The translations under genes were made by a program, and so were the position numbers. A DNA stretch of 64,000 nucleotides from Symbiodinium natans (Eukaryota > Sar > Dinophyceae > Suessiales > Symbiodiniaceae), in contig CAJNDS010001391.1 of the NCBI GenBank assembly GCA_905221605.1, forward strand, positions 196,501 through 260,500. The letters are read 5' to 3'. Positions 31,501 to 43,932 of this stretch are shown piece after piece. A model generated the notes under the pieces. That model did not search any database and was not told the origin of the DNA. It was given only the letters and a program-made list of their open reading frames with translations. How positions within the stretch are numbered: the first letter of the stretch is position 1; the number at the start of each line of letters is the position of its first letter.

Positions 31501-34500
31501 GGCCCCGCGCTCCGAGTGCAGGGTGATCTCCACAGACGCGAGCGGAGTTCCAACGGCCCCGATGCTGGGGTCCAACGGATTCTGGATCCTGTCATTCGAA
31601 GCCGAATTCCCCGGACGAAGCGCAGAAGCCGAACAGCAGCAAAGCCCACAAGCCAACAGCCGGGGCGACGTCGACCCTCCGCAAGTCTCCGTAAGACCTC
31701 ATGGCAGCGCACGGCAGCCGAAGCGCGAATCCACCACGTGCCTACCGGGCCTACACACAAACCTTAAACCACTCGAGGCTGGGGCCATACCCTTGCACCA
31801 GAGGACACGAGAAGGCCGCCTCACCGATTTTGAGGCGAGAGATGAGCGAGAGCTTCCCCAGCGAGCTCTTCAAATGGCAGAGGCAGATCTAGAGGACCAA
31901 CATGGACCAACCATCACTCAGGCAGCGGCCCGCACCCACTCCTGCAGGACCATTTTTTGCGTCAGAACGCCATGTAAGACTGAGAGATTCAGAGTTATGG
32001 TGGCTCATTGATCTCCGGCGCTCATACACGTAACTCCCAAGATCTCCACACACGATCTCCACTCGCCTGAACTTCTCCGGAGATGGCGCCGCCGCCCGAC
32101 AACGTGAACTTCATACTTCCGCCAAGCCTCTCTCTGCATTAGAGCGCTTGGAGCGCGCATAAAGAGCGCTTGCGTGCGCAGCGAAGTGCACATGCAGTTG
32201 GCCCCCGACATGGATTTAAACTTCTTGAAGACCTCAAAGAAGGATGTTGCAATTATGCGCAACGGCCTTCACACATGCAGTTGCAGTATGCTGCAGTGGT
32301 CGCCACTCAGCCGAGGGCCAAAAGGTCGAACAACGGTGTGTAGCGATTCTGTCGCACCTCGAGGCGAGGGCAGCTTTTCACAGCGAGGGCGAAGCTGACC
32401 AAAAAAACTGCGTCTTGAGAATATGACATAATGACATAGGGAGACATAGGGAGATTCAGAGGCTGAGGGTGCTGGCCGCAGCCTTTTTGACTTTCATGGC
32501 CAGCTTGAAGAGGAAGGACACCCTGTGGAAAAACGCCGGAGAAGGCGGCTCCACACTTTGGTCTAGGACCACTTGACTGGCATCTCCTCAAAACGGATGC
32601 TGCGGAATTGCGGAATGTAAGAACGAGGCACTGGTCCGCTTTTCTCCACTTTGACCTCAGCACCTGCGAGATTCTGCTTCTAAAGCTCGCAGGTACGCGG
32701 CATCCTCGTACCGAATCAATATGATCATGTGCAGCCGCTGCCTTTCTTGATGGTCTCCCACACCTCCGTCAGAAACTACGGCAGCCTTTTGCCTTTTGCC
32801 TTAATGCCATTTCCGTACTTCCCTGCCATTCCCTGCCTTCGGCACTCCGGCCATGAGCGTCGGCTTGAACCTCAGTGAGTCTCAGTCTCGGTGTCTCAGT
32901 GTCTGCTGCCTGCGGTCAAGAGGAGTGCACTCTTTCCGTTGCTCTGTGGTCGGTGAACCTCTCTTTGCTTGCTGGGCGGAGATTTCTTTCTTCCCCTTCT
33001 ACCATCGCATGCCTCATCGTTCTCCTGCACTGCCCCTTTTTGTGCAGATACTCAATCGCAGACCACAAGAAGTAGGGGAAAAACATACAGCCTGAGAGCC
33101 TGAGGGTTGCGCGTCTGCCTCTACCCTAAAGCCACAGGAAACTCGACTGTGGGAGACGCTTGCGCTTGCGCGAAGGCAGGGCCTGCCGCGGCTTGCCTCC
33201 TAGGATCTCCCAGGTCTTTTTGTGCGCATATGCGCTGCGTATGACGCAATCCTGCTCGGAAACTTGGTCCGCATGAGCACGAGGGTCAGTGGCGCCAAAG
33301 TCAGGCTGAGCTAAGCAACTCACTGTTGTGAAGAAGTGCACACTAAGTGCGCCCTTCTTCGGCCCCTTGGCCTTTGATCGGCGCTGGGCGCGCTCTGAGG
33401 CGCTGGCTCCTCGAGTCCACCCGTCGGGTAGCACCTCTCGGGACCTCCGCAGAACTTTCAGCGGCGCTTTCGTCATGTCATTGCGCGATATAGTTTCGCG
33501 CAATCTTAAGCCATTTTCCCAGCACTTTGCGCATGTGGCATTTGCGTGGTGCATGTACCCAGAGCCGGGGGGTCCTGCAAGCAGCGATTTCGCATCCGCA
33601 TAACCGATGCAGTTTCCGGTCGAGTAGAAGTACCTGTCAAGCCAAGCAAGCCAAGCGCATGGAGCTCATGGGAGGCTGCGGTTGCCGTGGCCAGGGCGCG
33701 CACAACTCAGCAGACACTGCCAGAATGTGCGCCAAAGGAAGGTAGCCGATAAACATCTCGCCACCTCTTCAGGAATCGCTTTTGAGCCTGCTTTGGAGCC
33801 TGCTTTGGAATGCTTCTGTCGTCTTTGCTCCTGGCCTTCATAGATAAGAGAGCCAAACTGAACCACACCTTGGCCGTGTTCTGGGATTACATGTTACTGT
33901 TGCTTGATCTGCACCGCAGAGACGACTCTTCGGAGCCAGGTTTTTTTTGGGTGTTTTTTTTGGCTTTTTTTGGGTATGTTTTTGGGTTTAGGGTATGTTT
34001 TTGGGTTTAGGGTATGTTTGTGGGTTTAGGGTTTAGGGTTTAGGGGTTAGGGGTTAGGGTTTAGGGTTTAGGGTTTTAGGGTTTTAGGGTTTTAGGGTTT
34101 TAGGGTTCTAGGGCTTTAGGGCTTTAGGGTTTTAGGGTTTTAGGGTTTTAGGGTTTTAGGGTTTTAGGGTTTTAGGGTTCTAGGGTTTTAGGGTTTTAGG
34201 GTTCTAGGGTTCTAGGGTTTTAGGGTCTTAGGGTTTTAGGGTTTTAGGGTTTTAGGGTTTAGGGCTTAGGGTTTTAGGGCTTAGGGTTTAGGGTTTAGGG
34301 TTCAGGGTTCAGGGTTTAGGGTCTTCCTGCAAAATCTAAATCTAAAGGAAACGAAAACAAAAAAAGCTGCGAATTGCAATCTATGTATACCAGGCCCGAA
34401 GAGAACTTCGGTCTATCTGAAATAAGGAAGCAGATAAATAGAGCAAAGCATGTTGACAATGATCATACTGACGTGGAAATCACACACACACACACACAAG

Positions 34501-36767
34501 ATTCCATTTTGCTGACGACAACTCTGCTTCTGGTGGCATGTGTTGGAGGACCCACCACAAGCGTGAAACGACAGAACGGCAGCTTGCAACATGCAATGAG
34601 TGCAATTTCGAGCACGCATGTAGGCCACAAAGGGTATGTCGTGCTGAAGAAGTATCCTGCATGGGACCTCTCCGCGCCGTCGCGCACGAGAAAGACGGTT
34701 CAAAACAACGGTACGAAACATTTACTTGAGTGTGGGAGGTCGAAAAGGACTCAGCTGCCCTAACAGCAAAGCAGACTCTGAAGGCATGAAGCCTGAGGTT
34801 CAGGCAAGACGCAGCAAAGGAGACGAGATGAGAGTGTCGCAGTACCACACCCTGAGGGCAAACTTCTTCCGCCATGCAACCGGGGCATTTTGCTAAGGCC
34901 GACTAGGCCGAAACAAGAAGCAGACTTGCGCGGCAAGACACAAAGCTGGGACCTTCGGTGTGCCTGTCGAGCCACTGGTGTACCTGCAAGATTTGCCGCA
35001 GGCCTTCAACTCCGCTAATTTTGCAAACTTCGACCCCCTGACTCAAGGTACAGATGAGTTCTCTCAGCAGCACTGTTGTGTGTGACGTTTCTCTCAGACT
35101 TTCAAACTTCTCACGGCGCACATCAACACGGCCACGGACTCCGGCTTGGGTGGGCTGGGCTCCACCGGGTTGGCCTCGCCAAAGTTCGCCAAAGTTCCAC
35201 CCCAGAAAAAGAGCTGGCGTCGAGAGCAAGCAGACCAAGATCTCTGTGAGCCCCCCAAAAGCCGCCTGGGACGCCCTGGGACTGGAAACCCCTTTGAAGA
35301 CTGGAAACCCTTGAAACCCCGCCCCTGGACCCCTCAAAGGACCGTTGCCCATGCTACGCCCCTCTTTGGGCCGGCTGCCGAGACAATGCGCGTTGACGAT
35401 TACTGTCCACATCTGTCCACGATGCGCTTCAAAGAAAAAGGCTGCCTTGCCCATGTCGAGGACATCCTGCCTGGCATTGTTGAAGGCTAAGGGGTTTCAA
35501 GGGGGCCTGTTTAAGTTTTTTCGCCTCTCCATACACTCCGCCGTTTCGGAAACAGGAAACAGGACGGGAGTGCATTGACAGCAACTTCACGTTGCCGGTG
35601 CTTGTCAACCGATGCTTGCACTCGTCCGGCCTGAGAAGCATTGGATGGAGAAGAGGGGGAGTTTGAGCCAACGGCTTTTTTCCAGTAGGACGCTGGCGTG
35701 CAGAGGTTGTCTAGGTAGATGATGGCCTGCACTGAGTGCACTTGTCCAAAGCTGAACCCCTCAGCTTTCCCCTCAGCTCTCAGGACATTCGCTCCTCCAG
35801 GGAGGGCATCTCGGAGGCCGTCTTCGCAAGCCCTTTGAAAAGGAGAGCATTCTCAGAGAACTCTCCAAAAGAACAACAGAAGAAAAGTAAACAGAAACAG
35901 CTGAAGCCCGCCCGGGCGCCCGGGCCCTCGGCGGCCTTTCGGTTGCAGACCAGGGCGCTCACCGCACCTCCGCTTAAGCGGCCACCAAGCGGCTACCAAC
36001 AGTATATTTGCCCCTCGCATGCTTCAAATACGCACCACCCCGTCATGTGCCCAACTCTTCGAAAAGCCTCTAAGACCATGCTGCTTCCAAACTGTCTTGT
36101 ACAGTGAAACCAAAACTCGCCGTTTCCCTGTGCCTTCGTTGACCGCGTGGATGACAGCATCGGTGCCGAGGGTCGCGTAGCAGGTGGCGACCACAAGGTT
36201 CTGCGTCAGAGCCCCGTACCTGTCACTGCTACCCTGGACGGCTCTCGAGATCTCGGAAGCTCTTGCCGTTGCCCCCTGACTGTAGACCAAGGCTGTTCAG
36301 GCGTTAAGCTGCGCCGGCGGAGCGCGCAGATCTGCCAGTCAGCGCAGGTGTCCTTGACGGCAGGCTGCAGTTGCAGGATGCTGGGAATGCTGCAGCCACT
36401 GCAGCAGCAAGAACAGCAGTTAACAGCAGTTAACAGCAACAACAGCATCAGAGAGGGGACTTTTGGCGACTCCGCGCCTCGTACATGAGAATCTTGAACT
36501 TCCCGGTGAGGCTGTCGAAGTCGCCTTCTGGCTGGGGCCTGAGAAAAAACATGGACTCGTGGAGAAGTTTGTTTCTCAGGCTCGCAGGGCAACAAGGCTC
36601 TCAATCGAGGCCCCCTGCTCCAAGCCAAGTGCTCTGAGCCCAGCTCCAAACTCCTCAGGGCGAAGGACGAAAATTGAAAAAGAATCTTCGTCGAGCATTT
36701 GGGCGCGTCGCACCTTGCACAGCTTCCCCATCTCTCCGTAGGTCCTCCACTGCGTCGGGCCGAAAAC
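28574..36767 (-). CDS. Long-chain acyl-CoA synthetase, intron-rich, 5' partial
   Basis: AMP-forming fatty-acid:CoA ligase that activates long-chain fatty acids with ATP and CoA. It is recovered as about 29 short exons in family order. Exons (approximate): 36767-36714 QWRTYGEMGK; 36653 FGAGLRALGLE; 36498 FKILMYEA; 36352 DTCADWQICA; 36220 YGALTQNLVVATCYATLG; 35830 ASEMPSLEE; 35737 VQAIIYLDN; 35038 GVEVCKISG; 34983-34953 YTSGSTGTPK, the P-loop; 34851 GVVLRHSHLVSF; 33757 MFIGYLPLAHI; 33633 GNCIGYADAKSL; 32870-32837 FKPTLMAGVPK; 32763 VWETIKKG; 32522 SFLFKLAMKVKKAA; 32118 MKFTLSGGGAISGEVQ; 31820 CPLVQGYG; 31589 PLDPSIGAVGTPLASVEI; 31384 GKPYLCTDE; 31255 GRGEIWIKG; 30742 FHTGDIGLITPAG; 30154 RVKIIDRKKNL; 30065 VKLKGGEYVALE; 29937 YNNADIINADAGG; 29230 VMAAVKATLDAA; 28990 VLEPW; 28834 TPDNGCLTATSK; 28695-28574 PKTIYNVHAK to TGA. 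The true N-terminus was not found. No transmembrane anchor was seen in what is visible. Confidence 0.9.
33990..34325 (+). repeat. Telomere-like array inside an acyl-CoA synthetase intron
   Basis: First TTTAGGG, then mostly TTTTAGGG (8-bp) units with TTCTAGGG variants. It lies between the exon ending near 34800 and the exon starting at 33757, so it is intronic and G-rich on the non-template side of the gene. Confidence 0.93.
34953..34983 (-). other. 31-nt micro-exon carrying the AMP-binding P-loop
   Basis: The exon G|TAC...AAG encodes YTSGSTGTPK. It is bounded by CTTGCAG on its 5' side and GTCCCAG on its 3' side, and joins in frame to GVVLRHSHLV at 34851. It is the catalytic signature of the acyl-CoA synthetase. 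Confidence 0.8.
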
Positions 36768-37059
36768 CTCCGCCAGGAGAAGCAAAATCGCAAAAAAAAA
36801 CGCACTGGCGGAAAGCATGCTGCACACATCACGTTTTACGGCCTGCCGATCCTTCGTGTATAAATCATACGTTGGGCTGGTAGATTAAAGTAGATTACTT
36901 CGTGCTGCCGCGGATTGCACATGAATTCCTGGCGAGAAGCAGCTCACATTCCTCCGAACGTTCGAAGGTTCGGGTTAAGGGGCATGGGCAGCGACCCGTC
37001 CAGCAGAGATTTGAATTGTAAGATCGGAAGTCTCGTCCCCCTGAATTCTTTCCCATCAA

Positions 37060-37083
37060 ATCACGCACACACACACACACACA

Positions 37084-37145
<62 letters not shown>
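37060..37145. repeat. (CA)n microsatellite
   Basis: About 40 CA units with a CACCCACA break near 37086. Confidence 0.95.
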
Positions 37146-37146
<1 letters not shown>

Positions 37147-37518
37147 CGTACATATCATCGCGGTCTTTTAAGTGTGCGAGAATCCATTCACGACTCATCC
37201 ACCACCAGCTCCCCCCGCCTTGGCCGGGAACCGGTAGCCCTCCTCCTGAGGTGCAACAAGAGGCAGAGCAGAGTCACAAGAAGGAGCACAACAAAAAGGG
37301 AGCACAAGAAGGGGAGGGGCAGCCGCGCAGCGCCCCCGCCTTCTTCCATGAGAGCAGCGGCCTGATGCCTTGCGCCTTGCTCTGCTCGTATCCTTACAAG
37401 GCGCTCCAAAGAAGGCACCCTTCACGACTGCCAGATGTGCTGAGGATCTGACGCTTAAAGGAACGATCGAGTAGCTGGTAGATTGTGTACACACCCTGCT
37501 CCAAAAAAACGACAAAAG

Positions 37519-37519
<1 letters not shown>

Positions 37520-37571
<52 letters not shown>

Positions 37572-37612
37572 TACACACACTTACACACACACACACACAA
37601 TTACACACACAC

Positions 37613-37646
<34 letters not shown>

Positions 37647-37770
37647 ACACACACACTTACACACACACACACACACTTACACACACTTACACACACTTAC
37701 ACACACACACACACTTACACTTACACACACACACACACACACACACTTACACTTACACTTACACTTGCAC
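37520..37770. repeat. (CA)n array with periodic TTACAC interruptions
   Basis: CA dinucleotides interrupted by TTACACACAC words, which condense to repeated ACTTAC hexamers near 37745-37768. This is a compound, evolving microsatellite. Confidence 0.93.
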
Positions 37771-38338
37771 TTTTGTCCCCACAGCTAGGGGCAGCAGCGC
37801 ACCGACTCTCTCGAACCCCCCTGGTTCCTCCTCCGGATGCGGGGAGGAGAGCAGCCTCCCAGCGTCGGCTGCCTGGGTCGCCTGCCACACCTTTCAGAGC
37901 ACTCTGAGCGGTTTGAAAACCGTTAAACCCTCCCCCCCCCCCGTTGTCCCCCGTTCTCCTGCTTTTTGCACGGAGGGAAAAAAAAAAAGGAGAGGGAGAG
38001 AGAGGAACCCGACGAGGAGGGAGGAGCAGGAACTGCAGGGATGATTGCTCTGGCGGCTAGGGAGGGGGAGCGTTTCCATTTTGGGCCCCCGGACGTCGGA
38101 GTCCGGGCCGCTGCCGTTGATCTTTGCCTTGCGGACCGGTCCTCGGAGTCTTAGGCGAGAGGTTAATCTATCCATATCTATATCTATTTATACCTATTCT
38201 ATTTGTATCTACGTATATCTATTTATACTTTGTCTTTCCTACATACTTCCTGCATACATCCTCTCTAAGTTTTGCTGCGAGAAGAGGGGAGGGAGGCCCG
38301 GAGAGACTGAAGCGGGCACTGAGCAACAAAGCTTGGTG

Positions 38339-40488
38339 AGCCCCGCGCGGGCGAACTCCGCCACGCCGGTCATGGTCTTCTGCAGCATCCACACGGGACC
38401 TTGTTTTAATGGGAGAGCGGATGAGAGGCATGAGAGGCATGAGAGCCCTCTCGAGACCCCCCTCTCCCTTGGTGAAATTGAGGGCCGGAGCCCAGCGTCA
38501 GGACCCAAACAAGAAAGTCCTGAGAAGGCAAAGCCAGGGCCCAAGACTCAAAGGCCGATACTCTCGGATGTGACACTCTGAAACCACGAACTGACAAAGT
38601 GTCAAAAACAAAATAGACTAAAGGAAACAAATTACCATCTAAATGAAATCACATAAAACAAAATAAAGTGCAAAGTGCAAAGTGCAAGTGCAAAGTGCTC
38701 CCTCCCCCTCCCCCTCTCCCTCTCTCATATGCCCAGGGCTCCAAAACAACCAGGACGAGCCCCGCGGCATGGAGCAAGACCTTAAGGTGCTGGGGTCGAG
38801 GACACAGCTTCGCACTTTCTGACTTCCCAAAGAACTGGCAGCAGTTGTCCGGTGCGCTCTCTGAGCAGGGCCTACAAGGCTGTAAGGCCGAATGCGGTGT
38901 GGCTTACTGCTCTTGCGGGTCTCTCTCTGATGCGGCATAGGGTCGTTAAGGGCACCGTCCGCCATCGCGGCCCCTGGCAAGTTCTAGACTCAAGGGGAGC
39001 AATTCAGAAATGCTGGGGAGGATGGGGGTGGGCGTGGAGGAGATTTCGAGAGCGCCGCCTTCAAGCTCGACGTCGGAAATGTCCCTCAGCCTCCTTCCAT
39101 TCTATCTCGAGCCGGTGAGCCGCATGAGTCGCGCTCGCAAACGTCCGCATGAGGCTCATGGGCGCACTTCAACACTCCCCGGAACTGTTGCCTTCTTCTT
39201 TGTCCTTCTCCTCTTCTCTCTGTCTCTGTCTCTTCCTCTATCACGCTTTATCACGCTTTTTCACAGCGGCATCCGATTGAGGAGTCTGTGCAGCACAGCG
39301 ATGGCCACCTGGCACTGGGCGAGTTTGAGGGAGGGCGAGGGCCCGAGGGCCGGGACCCACCTCAACACGCCCTCAAGAGAAGAATTGCACTCCGGTTCAG
39401 TTTTTCAAGTCGGGGGATTCAATGCATGATCCAATCTGATTAAAGCCCCCCCCATGGGCCGTTTTGTCGCTGAGTGGCTAGAGCCCAGCCGGCGGAGAGC
39501 GCGCCGAAAGAGGCGTTGGGGTTCCCGCGACCCCGCGGAGGGACGGGGTCCGCCGACGCCCGGGAGCTGTTCCGTGGCCAGAGTCCTATGAAGGAGGAAG
39601 CTTTGAAACGGTTAGAGAGAGAGGAAGACTTAGGACTTACGACCTGACACTGAGTTGGGCAGTTGGGCCTGTGGTCTGCACAATCCACGCCGAGACATCC
39701 TCGTAGTCCTGGAAAGGCTTCAGCACAGGATGCGCTGCTGATCTCGCTGTTGCTGTTCATCTTTTTACTGATGCACTGATGTTGTTGCCGATCGCGCTGA
39801 AACCATGAAACCGGTACACAAAGTGCTCACAAACTGCTGGCAAGCATCGTATGGATTGGCATGCCTGCCAGACTGCCACCTCTGCCAAGGGCTTGATGAG
39901 TTCTGCGGCCAGAACAGTACGTAAGTGGGGAGGTAGTTGATGTCCCACCTGGGGCCAGTTCAGCAAAGCAGCTGGGCGTGCTGTCGCCTACTTCTTTCAG
40001 CCAAAGCTCTGCAGAAAGGTACGAATGCTCATCTGCTCAGTTTCGACTCGGACCTTTGTGATCACGTCAAGGGCCACACAGCATTGGATCTGGAGAACTG
40101 TCTCACACACGTGCGTTAGAGTTGGACTCCCACGAACATCCACGATATCCCAACGCCCAGACAAACACCCTCACGTTCCTCTGCCAACTTGTCCGACTTA
40201 TTTGTCCCCTGAAGTTTGTGTATAAGCACAAAAGATTCGAAATTTCTTGCGCCAAGCCACGTACCTCAAGCTCGGAAAGGAGCTTGCGAGCCTTTGCTCT
40301 GTCAGGGCCTCGGCTGGAGCTCTATCGATGGTCGTCCTTGCTCCCTTTAACGTATGTCTTGCTCGAAAGCAGCCCAAGCACTAGCTTTGTAGACTGGGAG
40401 AGCGGTGACGAGCTCGAGAAGAAGGCAGCCACAAAGGGGCAACGCTCCTCTTCATAGCAGCAACGCTCCTCTTCATAGCAGATGTGTT

Positions 40489-40526
<38 letters not shown>

Positions 40527-40640
40527 GTGTGTAAAGCGTCCGTAGAGTTCTGGAACACTGGCCTCCCCGAGCAGCGCTTCTAGCGCCTCGGCATGACCTT
40601 GCGATCCAAAAACTGTCGCGGCGCAGTTCAAAGTAGTCTC
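38339..40640 (-). CDS. Unidentified intron-rich gene, partial
   Basis: In-frame segments bounded by splice-like sites suggest a gene, but no family was recognised. Segments on the minus strand are: about 40625-40555 NCAATVFGSQGHAEALEALL (faintly ankyrin/TPR-like); about 40405-40330 LSQSTKLVLGLLSSKTYVKG; 40312-40273 GPDRAKARKLLSELE ending at GAG|GTACGT; about 39945-39875 PPHLRTVLAAELIKPLAEVA; about 39330-39268 LKLAQCQVAIAVLHRLLNRM; about 38420-38339 PVWMLQKTMTGVAEFARAGL. All are helical and rich in L/A, so an alpha-solenoid protein is possible. The segments may belong to more than one gene. Confidence 0.35.
40495..40532. repeat. (GT)n microsatellite
   Basis: GT dinucleotides with a single GTGC break. 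Confidence 0.9.
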
Positions 40641-41136
40641 AATTCAAGAGGGGGGTTTTTCATGATTCTTCAACACTTGTTGACGGCTGTGTCACCGCGC
40701 GACAGGCTCCCTCACTGGTTTCACGTGTACGTACGTCCACCCAAACCATGCGACAAATGCTTCTAGCGATGTGGAAGCATGGGTTGCGGAGTGCATGGAT
40801 GTCTTAGGCTCTAACCTTTCTGTGAAATAGCAGCATTGTTGGCAGGCCTTCTCATTAAACGGTGACATGGATTGGGTGTGCAACTGGGTCGACCACGCTC
40901 CTCAACAGAGCCGTCAAGCTGCGGACACGTGTCCTTGGACTTGGAGCTTTCAGAATCGGTGGAGAATTTGTTCGCGAACTTTTTTCTCGCGAGCTTTGAT
41001 TTCGTATGTTTTTACGAGGAAAACCTCTACTTCCTCGGAAAACCTCTACATTTCTCTATCTTGAGAGGAAAATCTCTTTTCTCCATGCTCTTAGTAGAAA
41101 AACCAGAGTGCGGGCAATCGGGGTCGAGTTTCCGGG

Positions 41137-41357
41137 GGCGCTGCGGGGCGCTGTGGGGCGCTGTGGGCGCTGTGGGGAGGCGTGGGGGGAGCTGTGGGGA
41201 GCCGTGAGGTGCTGTGGGGAGCTGTGGGGAGCTGTGGGGAGCTGCGGGGAGCTGCGGGAGCTGCGGGGAGCTGTACGTGGGGAGCTGTGGGAGTGGGAGC
41301 TGTGGGGAGCTGTGGGGAGCTGTGGGGAGCTGTGGGGAGCTGTGGGGAGCTGTGGGC
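41137..41357. repeat. Decamer minisatellite GGGGAGCTGT
   Basis: A tandem 10-bp unit GGGGAGCTGT with 7-8 bp shortened variants (GGGAGCTGC). The 5' part has a related GGGGCGCTGT unit. Confidence 0.93.
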
Positions 41358-41867
41358 AGGTATGTATAGAGACACCCACACAGTGGACAATTCAACTAGA
41401 AGCGCACAACACGCAGCCGCAGTAGTCGCTCCATCGTGTCCCTGCTTCAGCGCCCGTCAGCGTCTCAGTGCTCCTCAATGCTTCTCAACGCTCCCCGACG
41501 CCCCGGTGGCCCTGAGCGCACCCTTCGCCCCTTGCGGAAAGCAAGTGCTGCAACTCCGCGAACAAATCACACGCTATCAAGCCTAGAGCTGTAGCATCGT
41601 GAAGATTCGTAGTGTTGAGACGGGTCTAGGCTTCGGCCACCATGACTGCGTGCGCTGACTAAGGCATGGAATATAGAATAAGGCGTCGGAGAGCATTCGC
41701 AGGTGAGACAATTGAATTTATGTGTAGGCATCCTTTCACTTAATGGGTAGTTTGGCATCCTCAGTGTTTTGTGTTTGGAGTTGAAGAAGACAGCGTCCAG
41801 CGTACGTCTGAAACCGCACAGCGAAAAGGATCTGTTTAACGGCTGCATGCTGATGTCGTCACGTCCC

Positions 41868-41975
41868 CGCCGCTCCCCGCCGCTCCCCGCCGCTCCCCGC
41901 CGCTCCCCGCCGCTCCCCGCCGCTCCGCGCCGCTCCGCGCCGCTCCCCGCCGCTCCTCGCCGCTCCTCGCGCTCC
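41868..41975. repeat. Decamer minisatellite CCGCTCCCCG
   Basis: Ten or so units of CCGCTCCCCG changing to CCGCTCCGCG and CCGCTCCTCG at the right end. Confidence 0.93.
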
Positions 41976-42820
41976 GGCGCTCCCTGGGATTCACCGACCC
42001 CAACAGCGTACGCAATGAGAAAAACCTTTGCTTTCCTTGGTTGTGCCTCGGAAAAAACATACTGCCTCGGTATCTTAATAAGTTTTCTAGGAAAAGCTCT
42101 ACTGCCACTGTATTTGAACAGGAGTCACGCAACTCGCATGAAACTCGTTAACTTCATTGGCTTTACGAAAAACTCGATTGCCTCTGTGTTTTCATTGGCT
42201 TTTCCCCATTAATCCCTAATGCCTCTGTATTTTAATAAGATCCCCGCTAACCAGCCCGCAGGAGCAAGCCAAATCCTCGTAAGCGCAGGCCTGAGGAGCA
42301 TCTCCAACTGGCTTGTTGCCTGAGGAGCCTCTCCAAATAGCAATCTCAACTGGCAACCCCCATTTGCCCCATTTTCACGTGAGGAGCCCCAATTTCGCCC
42401 AGAGAAAAATATTTACCAAAAAAAGTGCTTCGAATATTTAGAACTGTGCTAGAATACTTCGGAAACTTTTCATTCTTTAAAATCTTCTTAGAATATTTCT
42501 GAAACTTTCAAAGAATGTTTGGAATTCTGTTGGAATATTTCAGGAACTTGAAGAATACTTGGAAACATTTTCAGAACACTTGAAGAATTGCTCCAACCGC
42601 CAACAAAAAGTCTGAAATCATCAATCAAGACTCTAAATGTTGGACCCTGTGAAGCAGGGGCCTCCCCTCAAAAATCATTGGCTGAGTTATTCAGGGCATC
42701 CTGACAGTTTGAGAGCCCCTGGTTAACGTCAAACGGTTCCCGAAATCCGGCATTGTTTGAAAGATTTTGGGCTTGTTTTAAGGGAGTTAGGGCTTGCTGT
42801 GAAGCAAGCGTTGAACCTAA
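41976..42820. other. Intergenic, partly AT-rich
   Basis: This contains short recurring words: TTTGCTTTCCTTGG/GGCTTTTCC with 'ACTGCCTCGGTATCTTAATAAG'-like phrases near 42010-42240, and GAATATTT/GAACTTTT words near 42410-42590. They look like degenerate tandem repeats; no gene was seen. Confidence 0.45.
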
Positions 42821-42821
42821 A

Positions 42822-43300
42822 AGGCCGGGCCTTTGAGTCTTAAAGGCAGCCCCCTTTTCCAAGACCCCAAAATCCCGGAATCCCAACAAAGCCGAAACCA
42901 AGAATTCCCTGTGAAAAAACCGTATAAAAAATGTCTTGATCACTCCGGCAAAGGGTGGTCCAGGGGCCAGCCCAACCTCGGATACGAGGCACTGCTTCGG
43001 GACCCGCTTGAATGTCCTGGCGGCACGCCTGGCGCTCTGGATTTCGATGCCCTGGTCTCTTGGCTGAATGGCAGGGCTTTTGAATCTTAAGGGCAGGCCT
43101 CTTTTCCAAGACCCCAAAACCCGGAATCCCAACAAAGCCGAAACCAAGAATCCCCGTTTAACAAACCATATATAAAATTGTCTTGATCAATCCGGCACAG
43201 GGGCGGGCGGTCTAGGAGCCAGCCCAACCTCGAATAAGAGGCACTGTTTCGGGACCCGCTTTAATGTCCTGGTCGCGGGCCCTGGATTTCAAAAAACTAT
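42822..43300. repeat. Two tandem copies of a ~247-bp unit
   Basis: The segment CCAAGACCCCAAAA starts at 42859 and recurs at 43106. The surrounding text (CCCAACAAAGCCGAAACCAA, TGTCTTGATCA, GCCAGCCCAACCTCG, TTCGGGACCCGCTT) recurs at the same spacing with roughly 10-15% differences by eye. This is an old tandem duplication. Confidence 0.85.
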
Positions 43301-43304
43301 ATAA

Positions 43305-43475
43305 ACTCATCCCTTTAAAATTCATATGAATCCCTTTTGAATTCATATATAAACTCATCCCTATAATATGGATCCCTTTTGAATTCATATAAACTCATCC
43401 CTAATTCAGATAAGCTCATCCCTTTTGAATTCATATGGATCCCCTTTAAATTGATATAGACTCCTCCCTATTACT
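43305..43475. repeat. Short repeats of TTCATATAAACTCATCCCT
   Basis: The words AATTCATAT, AAACTCATCCCT and ATCCCTTTTGAATTCATAT recur about every 30-40 bp. Confidence 0.75.
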
Positions 43476-43932
43476 CTCATGGGGCAAACAGCAGGGTGAC
43501 TAAAGCGCGTACTATGTCTGCACGTACGTCGAGAAGAGATCTTGTAAAGACACAGCAACAAACAATAGCAGGTTAGCTGGTGAAGAGTGGAAGCAGAAAA
43601 AGCCTCGGGCCTAGGATTAGGAAAAGCAAGGAAGTCAAGAAGTGAGCGGAGCTAACCTGGAGCCAAGAGGCTATCAGATCGGGGCCCCAAAACACACAAC
43701 AACACAAGAACCATTCCCCCGCTCGCGAGAACAGCGCTGGTTGCCGCTGAATCCTGCTGTCTGGAAACTGCACGGCGCATCACAGCATGCGCTGACAATT
43801 ACAGCATCCTTCCGCTGTAGCCAATGGAGCTCCTTCGCAGGGACTGTCGCGCATGCTCCGGAGCTGGAAGGGGCTGTCGCTCCCTGCACGCTCGCTGCTT
43901 TCTATCGCAGCGCCCGTAGTTCGCTTAAAGAT

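Larger units (their letters stand above)
36768..38330. other. Upstream of the acyl-CoA synthetase: microsatellites, no clear exon
   Basis: The missing first exons of the synthetase may lie here, but none could be recognised. The stretch is dominated by (CA)n arrays at 37060-37145 and 37520-37770. Confidence 0.5.
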
